Below are positions 25,201 through 37,200 of a stretch of 64,000 nucleotides of DNA, in pieces. The translations under genes were made by a program, and so were the position numbers. The stretch lies in NCBI RefSeq assembly GCF_031143425.1, contig NC_090444.1, positions 1,312,741,324 through 1,312,805,323 on the forward strand. The letters run 5' to 3'. Within the stretch, counting starts at the first letter, position 1, and each line of letters opens with the position of its first letter. The notes under the pieces were generated by a model. The model had not been told where the DNA came from. It ran no database searches and saw only the letters and a list, made by a program, of their open reading frames with translations. The DNA comes from Pleurodeles waltl (lineage: Eukaryota > Chordata > Amphibia > Caudata > Salamandridae).

Positions 25201-28200
25201 AATTCACACCATGGTTTCATCCTTTTAACTTGATCTACACCTAAAATGTTGTAATCTATACAAAACACCTGATGAACATTCGTATTCTCCAAATCATCGG
25301 AATTAGAGTCACTCTCCTCTCTAATGTATTTAACATTCACTTTTGAGTTAACAGATTTCCTCCTGCAAACCTTTGCATAGTGACCCACAACACCACAATG
25401 AGAACACTTTTGATTCCTTGCAGGGCATTTTTTGAAAAATGCTAAGTGGTCAGCGCTCCCACACCTGTAACACTTCTTTTGTTCCACACTTATGGGTTTA
25501 CAATTATAATCCGTTGCTTCTTGAAGCTTTTTTTTAGTTTCACCACCTTTCCAGTATTTTGCATTAGATATTTTGTTAACTTCTTTTATTTCTTGTACTT
25601 CATCCATTACCGCTTTGGCACATCTACCTGTAAGTTCCGCTTTCTTTACTAGAGCAATCACTTCCTTTAAAGGTGCTTCACCGTTGACCCACAGTTTATC
25701 CTGAATATTTGGGTTGCTCGCATGCATAATAGTTTGATCATCAATAAGTTCTTCTTGGAATGGACCAAAACGACATGTTAACGCCAGAGCACGAAGTGCA
25801 GCAACGTAGTCATCAACATTCTCAGTTTTTCCTTGTTTCCTCTGGAAAAACTCATACCTATCTACAGCAACACACACAATAGGTGAGAAATGTGCATCAA
25901 GATCCTCCAAAGCATGCGTAAATACATTTCCTCCTTCTCTGGGTTTCTTTTCAATCTGATTGTATGTTTTAAGCCCTCCTGGACCTAAGCAATACAGCAG
26001 TACCTTTTTTTTTTTCTCCGGTGAAAAATCCTCTTCCTCAAAAGTGCCTATATAATTACAAAAGTACTCTTTCCTTTCCTTCCAAGGCATTGTGGTCTCT
26101 CCTTTCGCAGGAATAAATGGTTGAGGATTGGATAAGTTCAATGAGTGTAATGCACACATGTTTCACTGCTTGTAATGAGAAGGCAGAAACAAAGAAAATA
26201 GCACAAGTGCACAATACATCGGTTAAATTTGATAATAAACAGCAATGTGTTAGTAATAAAGATCAACTAACATGTGAACAGTTGATTGTAATAATACAAT
26301 TGTGTAAAATGCTGTTATTACATAAAAACCCAGTAGGTGGCGCAGTTGTACAACATTTTAATGATATTAAACTCTCCAAATTGATTCCTCATTCAAAAGT
26401 TCGAACGTTCATGTTCGTAATCAGCTGTGATGATCAGCAGAGAATGATTGACTAATCTGTCAACAATATAAGCTGTGCTGATCAGCGAATCTTTGTAATG
26501 CTGAAATTTAACCAACAAGCTGTGTGGAACAGCAAATGTACCAGAAATATGTCTGCCACGAGGAGACACTGTGGGTAAATTCACAGTACAGTTATATCAT
26601 ATCGTAATGAGGATACAGAATCCTAGAGATCCGGCAGTTGAAGACTGGCTGGGAGACGCATAAAGTAGGTAATGGATTTTAAATGTACTCACGTTCGTGC
26701 TGAATTAAGCGTATATTTGCCACAGCTGAATCCGTCCTCTGAGACTGTCGAAGTGCATTAATTCCTTTTATGCTTAGAGGACGCATGTGGGAACGAACAA
26801 GTATTTTGTGGCTCACTAATTAACAGTTTCCTTGGTCCTCTTCAATCCTGTACTGCGTCCGATTCTCCTGCCAAGCTTGATTACGGTAGGGCCTACAGTA
26901 TCATTGCAACAGGCAGAGTAGTGTCACTGCCTCTCCATCAACAGAATCTGCTTCACCACGTCCAGGGCTGCGCCACCTTCGTCGCCAATTTCTGTAGTAA
27001 TCACTGCAGTCTTATTTTGATGTAGGTTCTTTATTTAGCAGCCCCAGAAAACATCGTAGAGGCAGAGGATCCTTCACCACCAGCTTCCTCCACTCCAACC
27101 GCCACCCATAGAATTCCCCACACCAAAGGTTCTAATGTTACATCATAGCACAAGACTGTTCTAATCTATCAATATACATAAGTGTAAAGAATTACATACA
27201 TTACCTACGTCACAACAACAACCTTCTTGGATCTGTATCAGACTCCCGACCTTGGTCTGTGTTAGCAGCAACCTTGTTTTTTTTCATTTTTTGTACAATG
27301 TCCTACACCAGGGTATGTACAATTGGGCTTTAAGGACCTTGCCCTGGGGGTGGATGCCATGAAAAAGAAATTAAACAAACACAAATGATGAAGCGAATGC
27401 GGAATTAATCAAACATTCACCCCAGTCACAGATCTGGGTTAAATACTTAAATTCTTTTGCTCCCCGTGCCACCCCAGTTTGGACCCAGCCATATGGCCTG
27501 GCAGTTGGGGCTGGACTGTTCCCATGAGGAACAGGGTCAAGACTGATTTGCATATGGCTGAGTCCAAACTGGAATGGTATGGTAGGCAAAAACTGACGGA
27601 TCAAACCCAGATCTGTGACTGGGGTGAATGTTTGATTTACTCTGCATTCCGTCCATCATCTGTTGTTTTTGCATAAAAATAAATTGAGCACATAATAAGG
27701 GTCCTTGGCTTGCCCCAGGCATGTCTCCCAAGAGGCTGAGAGAAAAGATTGCCTACAAAATGTTACTCGAAGATGATTTCTTTGAGACCGTTGACTCCTC
27801 TATTTATAAGGCAGTGGGGACTGTGATGGCTCTGTTAGAGAAAACAATTCCCCATATTGGAGTGTGAATGTAGGGAGCCATTGTTCCAAAGGGAAATACA
27901 ACCAGGGTCATCTTTAAACCCTCGAATTCAGGAGGAAACCTGACAAGGCCATTTCTCCCTTCAAGCCCCTTCCAGAGGTCAGGGGGCTAAACATGGGCAA
28001 TGGTAGGATGCAGCAAGATTTGAAGGTTTTTATCTAAAAAAAGAGGTGTCCAAAGACAGAGGTGGCAGAGGTCATTTCCGAGGAGCTTCTTCAGGATCAA
28101 CTAACTCAGGTGGAGTAACCCCTTCTTCCCGAGTAAGGGGTATATTGGTGCAATATGTTCACAATTGGAGGCTTCTAACATCAGATGCATGCTTGGGTCT

Positions 28201-31200
28201 TTCAGACTGTACAAGGTTTCCAAATAGTGATGTTTAAAATTTGAAAATATGGGCGATTGTTTCTTCTCAAAAAGACAGGACTCTGATTCAAGAGGAGATC
28301 AGTGTTCTTCTTGCAAAAGATGCAATCATTCCTACTACTCTGCATCCCAGAAGTTTTTAAGCAGCATATTTTTGGTAGAAAAAGGAGATAGAGGTTACCG
28401 ACCGGTCACCAACTTGCGATGTTCAACAAATGGTTTGTTTATCAACACTTGAAAATGGAGGGTCTTCATCTCCTTTGAGATCTCTTCCAGGGGAGATGGG
28501 ATGGTTCAGCCGGATCTCAAGGACCCACACCTTTCCATTCCAATATTTCCTCCTCATTGCAGATTTCTGCAGTTCATCTGGGGTTCTCAAGTTCACGATT
28601 TCAAAACTCTACCTTTCGGTCTCTCTTCAGTACCTTGGTGCTTCAGTGAGGTGCTTCATCTGGCAATACAGTAGAATATTTTCACGCTCAGGAAATGCGT
28701 CTTATTGTCTGTCTAGATGACATCCTCAGTTTGGATCATTGTTCTCGCAGTTTACTGGAACATCTACAAAGAACGGTTTCTCTTCTGGAAAATGTAGGTC
28801 TTATTATAAACGAAAACAAATCTTTGTTTACATCAAGAGAAATCATGTGCCTAGGGTTTGTGGTAGACTCAGTAAAAGCCACTCTCAGTCTCCCATCCAG
28901 GAAGATGAAGAAAATCAAACAGCAACTATGCAAGATACTTGCAAAGCAAGATATGACATTGAAACAGATAACTAGGCTGGAAGACTTCCTGTCCTCTAGA
29001 AGTCAGGCTTTAGTTTCAAGCCATCTTAATTACAGGGCTCTTCTTTGCCTCAAAACAGAACATCTCAGGAAAGGCCTCTCTTGTACTCAGAAGGTAAGTC
29101 TTTCTCAAGAGGCAAGAGATGAGATAGTCTGGTGATTGATTAATATGGAGGCATGGAATGGGAGGACTAGTTTCGGTTCCAGCCCAGACATTATTATCAA
29201 ATCAGATGCAATCAGATAGTCATCCTCAGAGAGAAGTTTGCATACCAATTGCTTGGAGCTCTTGGCAGACTGTTTTGCTGTTCAGTGTTGGCTGGGATGC
29301 AAGATTCAAGCGCTTGGAAGCTCCATCCAAAGATCTTCTACCAGATCTCGAGGAACTGGGGTCATGTTCACAATAGATCTTTTTGCCTCCAGGTTAGACC
29401 ATCCACTTCCAAGATATCGCAGCTGGAGGCCGTAATAAGACGTGATTTCAGCAAATGCATTCCTTCAGTATTGGTTCAAGAAAGAGGGCTATCCTTTTCC
29501 CCCATTTTCAATGCTAATGTCTTAACAGCACAGGGAAGAAGGCAAAAGGCAGATCTAGTAAGAGTGACTCCGATTTGGAGATCTCAGGTCTGATATCCAG
29601 TTCTGATGGAACTTTCCTGGGATTCTCCAATCCCACTACCCCTTCTTCCAGATCTTCTTCAAGATCCCTTGTAAATACTTCATCAACTTGTAACAGAGAG
29701 CACATTACTGTTGCTGGTGTGCAGGATTCTAGGGAAAAGTGGAAAGCCCCTAACCTTTTGAGACAGCCTCAGTCATTCCTTTCAAGAGCATTATCAGATG
29801 GAACAATCAAGAGATATAAATTGGCATGGTCCAAATGGGTATATTGGTGTAGGCAGAGAGGTGTGGGTCCCGTGGGGTCATATGTTGTGAGTATTTTGAA
29901 TTTTGTGATTGACATTTCAGAGCAGGCAAAGCAAGATGCTTGTCAAGAAAAGAGTTATTAGCTAAGTTAGTGATGATTCTTTGTTTGTTTTCATGGAGGA
30001 GAGTCTCGGATGTAAAATCACTTACAATACAGGCAGAATATACACTCCTGTTGGAGTTACCTTCAATATTTACAGGAGAACAAAATGTAATGTAACAGTG
30101 ATATCATACCCTGATTTTAGGGATATTCCAAAATTTGTGTGTGGTTTGATGCTTGAAGGTTTATGAAAACATGACTGAGGAAACCACCCACCAGGTGCAA
30201 AACAATTGGTCATTTCTATTCGTAAGCCACATTAAGCACTTTTGTTCCCAACCATAGCCAGAAGGGTATATTGAGTTATGCAGGAGGCTGGAATTTGCAC
30301 AGACTTTTGGAGCACATTCTGCTAGAGGGGCTATGGCCTTTTAAGCATTTTCTTTAGGTATGAGACTAGAATATATTTTAAATGTGGCAGACTGGTCCTC
30401 TGATTCTACTTTTAAGAGGTTTTATTTCAATCTAGTAGTAGAAGTAGCTGCAGTAGAAGTCATTAAGCTCTAAACTAGCATACCCCTTGCCTCTGGTCCT
30501 GCTATAGAATGAAAACATTTCTAGCTAATGTGACGGAAAGTTTCAGTTCTAAAGGACACAGAAGCAAGGATTATCCCTCACATGATCAAATTAGATCATT
30601 CCACCAATTTTCCCACTGTTTAGGATGTTTTTTGAGTAAGTAAGTAGTTATTTCTTGATATTCACTTTTTGCTATTTAATACTTTAAGGGCCAGATGTAG
30701 CAAAGGTTTTTACCCATACTATGTCTATGGGAAAAAGTGTTCGTACATATGGCCCTAAGTAACATACATTTAAATATTGATAAATTGAATAATTGTATCT
30801 TTCTTTAATTTAGGGCAATGTAAAATGTTTTGATTTATTGAATGGCTGGTTCAGGATTTTCCCTTTAAAATCATTTTTATCCACGTTCTTTTGATAGAAA
30901 TGATTCAGTTAAACAGGAATAGTCCAGCTTTGGATAATGTGCATGCCACAGGAAGAAAGACATGAGCATTGAGGATGGACTTTAATTAACTATACTTTTT
31001 GTTAAGTTGGTAGATATCTTGGTTTTTCCCAAGGGGTTTTGGGGAATGTAGTTATTTATTGTTAAAGACTGTGACTCCTGGAGAATAAAATTGAAGAAAG
31101 ATAAGCATACTCCTCACCTCTCTGTCCTTAATAGAGTTGAAACTTTCCATTACGATAGCTGGGATATTTTTCATTCCTGGTTTATGGTCTGCTATGTTAT

Positions 31201-34200
31201 GTTTTTTTTTTTTTTTTTAAGTACAGCATCTACTATTATTACCTTGCCCCTCTCCCATTACAGTCTTTATCCATGACAGTGATCCGTCCTTGGAGACAGG
31301 AACTTTGTAGCTCTAACTTTTTTTTTGTATCTAGCTCCTTCATCACCAGCGCCTATATGCCAACACACCCAATTCAGGCGTAGACTCTTGATTTTAAAAG
31401 CCAAAAAAGGCTTGCTGCCTCATGCCTGAAACTGCATTCAATTTAATAGAAGTCAGTGGAAAAAATAAAATTCCCTGATATTTTTCTTCTAAAGCTCCCT
31501 CTTTCCTCTTTCCAGATATTGGCAAGAATGCCTGAGGAGGAGGAGAATTATAAGAGGGTCGGCCTCCCACATGAAGCCTATAATATTTTCTGTCTCTTTC
31601 CTGAGATAGCTATGCTTCCAGTTTCGCCTGTGTTCCCCTCCTTTTGTTGAAAGGCAAATTAATCATGGTTTAATGGACTTTCCTTCTATGCCCTTTCTCT
31701 GGGCAACTCTCATGTGTTGAGTTATGTTTCCTCAAACTCCTCTTGGGCATGGGAATTCTGCTGTGCAGACATGTCCAATAGATTTGGCCTTTGAACCTGG
31801 CAGGCTTGGAATAAAGCATCTGCTGTGTTGATGCAGACTTCTGTCCCCTTGTATCCTAGCCACCTGGTGGATGTTTGCCTGGAGCCTGGAGCTCCTGTGT
31901 TATGTGGTCTTTGTTATACCCCTGACCCTCGTGGCTGAGGAGAGGGGGCCAAGTATATACTTGGAGGGCAATTGTTGGTGCGACCCAGGTAAGTGGTTTG
32001 CTTATGTCTGCTTGTGGTTTGGCTGTGATCTGCCTGTCCTTCATGCAGGAAATGAGGAAGAAGCCATGACGTGAGAAAATTGCTTCCATTGTTTGTTAAT
32101 TATGGTTCAGTTAGGGAGGTATTTCAGACTCTATACAATCTTCAGATGGATTGTTTCATGTATTTATCAGTTGGCTAATAAACAATTTACAGAAAAACAT
32201 AAGCCCCATTCAACGAGGAGAAAAGCAACTGCACCTGCTTGGTTAAGAAACATTCTTTTGGTGGGTATTTGTAAGGCTGCAATTTGGAAGGCTGTTCAAA
32301 CTTACATTAAACATTACTGTGATGCCAGGGTTTGGCCAAGTTATCATGAAGAGTCTAAAGCCAAATATACAATTACACTGGTCACAAAACTTGATCCTAT
32401 TTGCAGACTGTATTTTGCAACCAGTGTGGAATTTTGTGAACCAACCTATCTACTAATAGGTTGGTTCGTATAATTCGAAATCGGAGTGAACTGCAATCCA
32501 GCCTACCTCATTAATTTTTGTGAGGCATGTCTCTGGATGGCCAAAATCAGAGGGATGGTAGCCTTCGAGGATCAGCAGGTCACCATTTCTGCGATTGCAT
32601 GTTAATAAGGTTTGTTTTTAAAGCAGACTCTTTTTTTAAGTTTTCAGTGAGAGCAGGTAGTGGTCCACTATCCCCGATAAAACATTATTTTTTAATTCAC
32701 TAAATGGAATGGTTTCCAAGGTGACCCCTTTCTCTTGGAGGTCAGTAACTTTTCAATGCTTTGCTACCGAAATTGGGGTTGAAAACCCTTGAAACAATTG
32801 GTACTCAGAAGGGATGCTCACAACATCACAACATGCCGATTGATCAAACCAATATCCATTTTTAATCCCATTTAAGGAGGTAAAGCTTTACAGATATGGT
32901 TAATAGGATTCACACATAGTAAAAACCTATTTTGCAACCACTGACATGTCAATTGTGTGATTTGGAGCCTTTGTAGCCACAAAACAGACATGTGGCCATA
33001 CGTTGCTTCAGGATCATTAACATTCTTGAGAGGAGATGAGCTTGCCTTTCTATTTAAAAGGTTATGACTATCAATGAAGATCCTAGGTTGCATTGTAGAT
33101 ATCTTCATTGAAGTCATAAACACACTCCCAACTCCAGGCCTAACATTAGTAAGTGATTATTTCTCAATGATTAATATTAAAAGAACTCATGCTCTCCAGC
33201 AACTTCTTGCAGAGTGCCTGTGGGGATGTGGATGGGGAAGGTTGCTGGATTCTTAAAGGAACAGTCCTCAATTTCAACTCTGAGAAGCTGCTGTCTATCT
33301 GACTGAATTTCCCTGTATTTCAGATATAATTTGAAGCTAATTTTGAGGCAGAAAGTTGGAAATATGCTGCAAGGATTTCTCTGTATCATATGAAGTACTT
33401 TCTTTTATGTTTGAAAATGGAAGTGTCTGAGGCGGTTTTTACAAGGGGTTACTTTTTCTCTCTATTTTAAACTTTTTGAAGGTTGCTTGTTATGACCTTT
33501 GGATCGATGCCCTTCTGCTTGCTACATCTTCATAGGTAACAACTGTGATGAGTTAGCAGGACAAAGTGGCAATCGCCTGATTATTTACTGGGGTCTCTAC
33601 TACACTGTACCCTTCTATTTCTCCTCCGAACCCTTCACTGACTTGCTTGTGGGATCTGTGTTTCCAGGCGCAGTGTCTGTAACCATTTGTCTTGCTACCA
33701 AATCTGTGTCTGCATCTCTGAGTTGCTTAACTATGGCTCTGAATCTGAGTGTCCATGTTTGTGTCTTCCATCTTCATTGACTATGTCAAGACTCCGTTTA
33801 ATAGTGTCCGGCTGTGTGTCATCCTGGCTTAGCATCTATGGCCCTGATGTACAAAGCTATTTTGCAGGAACAAAGCCTGAAATTAGAAAAATCACAGGTT
33901 TTGCTACCACAAAATAAATGTTTACTATTTATTAAAGCCTTTTGACAAGTCATAAGAGCTCTGCTTAAATTGCAATTAGGATGGGGCTTCAAAGTGGTGT
34001 CCAAATATACCTGGGATTCAAAGGGAAATTAATCATTGGTGCATGACTACAACTGCAGTCGCAAATCATTGGTCATAACAGAAAATCTCTGAGGGAAGGT
34101 ATCTGATTTACAAATGGGAAGCTATCCTCGTGGGGTATCTACCCCTTTGGAAATTGCAAAAGCAGACTGCTGTTTAAGCTCCACACAGTCTTGCCAAATG

Positions 34201-37200
34201 GGACACTTTCTTTAAAGCAGCACTGGTCCCTTTGAAGGAGATAGGCTTTTTTTCAAAAAATGTTTCCCATTTAGCAATGAAATTGCAGGGATGGAGTCTG
34301 GTGCCCCTTACAGGCCTCCATCCCGGCATTTACAGCCAATCACGGGGGTTCATAATGGTGACCTGTCACCGGTCGTTTTGTGACCCCTTGTTAATGTGCA
34401 GTTTGCAATGTGACCTATTGGTAGATACCATTGCAAATTGGATTGCCATTTGCAAGCCAGTTGGTGTGCAAATTGCACGTCCCTAGTTTGCAAATGGGAA
34501 TAATACATCAGGCTCTGTGTTTGCATCTCCTTGCCTTTCAGGACCCATCCCTCTCAACCTCAGTCTTCCTGTGCCATGTTTTGTCTTCTTGCTGCATTGA
34601 TCATATCTATGTCTGCCTGCCTGCATGCATGTGTCAGCTAACAGGCATAAGCTAGCAAATGAAGCAAAACAAAGCAAGAATGTCAGACCCCTTAGACTTA
34701 TCCCCCTGATATGGATTATGGATTAATTTGATGTGTGCCTCCTGAGTATTGTTTGTGCAAACATGGAGTGTGTTCAATTGTGTTAGCTTTGTTTGCATTG
34801 GACTGTGCATGTGTCCATTTAGCTGGGTGTACCTTGCAGTTACTTTATGTAGAGGTGTGTCCTTGGCAGTTGGAGTTATATATGCTTTGTTGACTTGCAC
34901 TTCCACATTGTGCAGATAGGCATGCCATTTGGGTCTAGTATTGTTTGTCTCAGAGATACCTGAAGGGCCAGCTCCTGTGAAATAGTTGTTTTATGGGCAG
35001 TTGCAAGGTGATATGTATCTCAGTGCAGCCTCCTTCCCTTGTTGTTGCTGCTGGCCCCATCTCAATTGTGCAGGTATTGTTTGCAAAGTGAGGTTTGTAT
35101 ATTTGTCTCTCTGTCTATTGTGCATCCCATTGTCCTTCCATTGTGTTGCAATGTGTCTGATGTGTGTGCCCATTGCAGGGCTGTTTACTGGGAGTGTTGT
35201 TTGTGTTCCATGCCACATCAATACATTAGTGTGTTAAATGTGATGACAGTCCATGGCATTTGAGGAATGTGAGTGTGTGAGTTGTATTTGTATATGTGAT
35301 ATGTGTTGGTGTGTTGTTGGTGTTGTGTGAGACAATGTTGTGTACACTTCACTGTCCCTGTGCCTGAGATAAATGATGTGTGTTTTTGTGTAGTGTTGCG
35401 GTGCCATGTGAGTGACCTCCCCAAAGGGGGCGTATTGTGACTGTGAATGTGTCCTTCTTTGTGTATAATTCTGACCGGGGACACAATGAGATGTTTACTT
35501 GGTGCCCGTAGCGTGACCCCCATATCATGTGGATGACGGTGCAACGATCTGTTGGGTGCAGTTAATGACACCAGTAGGTGTGTGTACTTACGGTCAGCTG
35601 CACCCACAGTGGCATTTATTTTGTGCACCTTCAATGATCATCAGCAGCGGCAGGACATATGTGATGGGCTCCATGGCAGCTCCGGGTGTGTAAGGCTGCT
35701 TGCAGGTGAACGTCTCCCTTTATAGTTCCCGTTTCCTCCTATTGGGACGTGGTGGTTGGACCACACAGTCACATTGGCGGTGCACAACCTGATAATGTGC
35801 CCGGCAGAAACACAGGCTCTGCTGGCCTGTTTGTGCAGCCTCGTGCCCATGGCGGTCTGTGCTGCCTGGCTATGTTAGCAGGACCGTGGGGGTCTTTGTT
35901 CCACAGGCCAGCATGACTCGTGATCTGGTGGTCTGACTGCAAACCCGATGGTAGTCGGTCTGCCGCTGCTGCCATGGTGGTCCACGGACTGCCAAACTCG
36001 TAATGAGGCCCTTAGTCTTTTGATTAGGAGTCCGAAATGTTGTATGCAGTGGTGCAACAGAAGCCCCCGCAGCCTCACGGTGCGGATGGGTCCCTAAGCT
36101 CCAGGAGGTCTGCTGAGCAAAAAAAGTGGTAGGTAGTGGGCCAGGGAGGGGGGAGACCCTCTATGTACTTTGCAGTGGAGCCCTCTGAAGTTTTGTTATG
36201 CCACTGGTTGCATGGACCAAACTATTGTCTCCTTTTCTCAATTCCTCACTCCTTTTCCTTCCAGTAGCTCTAGGTCTCATGGAACAGTTGGGTACTGCAA
36301 CAAAAGTGCTTTTCTGTCTTTGGCAGCTGCTCTTATAGTTCTAGAACAAATATCTATAATTTATGGCTGACTGAAGGTTTTACTTTTAACATTTTGTGTG
36401 AGGGCTCACCTTCAGCAGATTGTAATGGACCTAACCCCATACTTTGGCTTTACTGAAATGGCTACCACACAAATAATTGATTATGCTCTCCTGTCCATAG
36501 AAAAGAGTGATCTTTGCCTCCTAACACTTCTCAGCAACTTTCAACACTGTTGATCATTCTACTCTCATTCACATCCTAATGTCCTGAATGGATTCACTGT
36601 CAATGGCCTGTTCTGGTTCCACTACCTATTTACCCAACATCATCTTATCCGGATAGTGACCCCAACATCCCACAAACCGCCCCATCACCTGTTAAGTATC
36701 TCAAAGCTTTGCTCGGTCCCCATCGTCTTGAAACAATTGACGTAGCCCTTTGGAACACTACTAATCAAAAGCCACATCAAAATTCACTAATACACCCAAA
36801 CCTTTTGGCTCTACTTGAAAGGCTCCTCAGAAAGAACTCAAAGACTGTATTGCAAAGACCAAGGGTGAAGTAGTGAAGCAGGAGAAGCATAAGATATTTG
36901 TGGAGAATGTAAGATTAGAGCTCATATGGTTCAAAGACTACACATTTTCATGTTGCTTCCATTTAAAGTCCAAAGCAGAAATTCCAGAGCATAGGGATAA
37001 AGTTTCCTAAATTTGGACTTTAGAGATGTCTAATTTTGCTGATATTGATAATCTAAAACTGTTTTACTGAATGATGTGTGAAATGGTGCTGTAGATTAGC
37101 TTGTGCATGTGGTAAGGGTCTCTGTCAGCCACACAAAAGGCCACATTAGCACAAATTAGTTTTCAAATTGCTAAACTTGATGGCCTCGATTAATGTGTGG

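Larger units (their letters stand above)
21587..27217 (-). mobile_element. Ty3-type (Metaviridae) LTR retrotransposon, 5.6 kb
   Basis: Two 224-bp direct repeats (21587-21810 and 26994-27217) bound an interior coding on the minus strand in the order gag, protease, RT, RNase H, integrase, the order of Ty3 elements. A primer-binding site follows the 5' LTR, and a purine-rich tract (AAAAAGGGACG) precedes the 3' LTR. LTRs differ at only a few sites by eye, yet the pol region has several stops and frame changes. Flanks ACACC and ACAAC may be a 5-bp target duplication with one change. It lies in intron 2 in the same sense as the protease. Confidence 0.93.
27721..30480 (+). mobile_element. DIRS-type retrotransposon (tyrosine-recombinase retroelement), degraded
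   Basis: In order on the plus strand are a gag-like start, an RT, an RNase H and a tyrosine recombinase, with no LTR, protease or DDE integrase; this is the DIRS layout. All parts are broken by frame changes and stops. Inverted terminal repeats were not located, so both ends are approximate. It is antisense to the protease within intron 2. Confidence 0.82.

Noticed and set aside
35218..35634. 138-codon His/Thr-rich minus-strand frame
   Set aside because: Complement of TG-rich low-complexity DNA; no domain.
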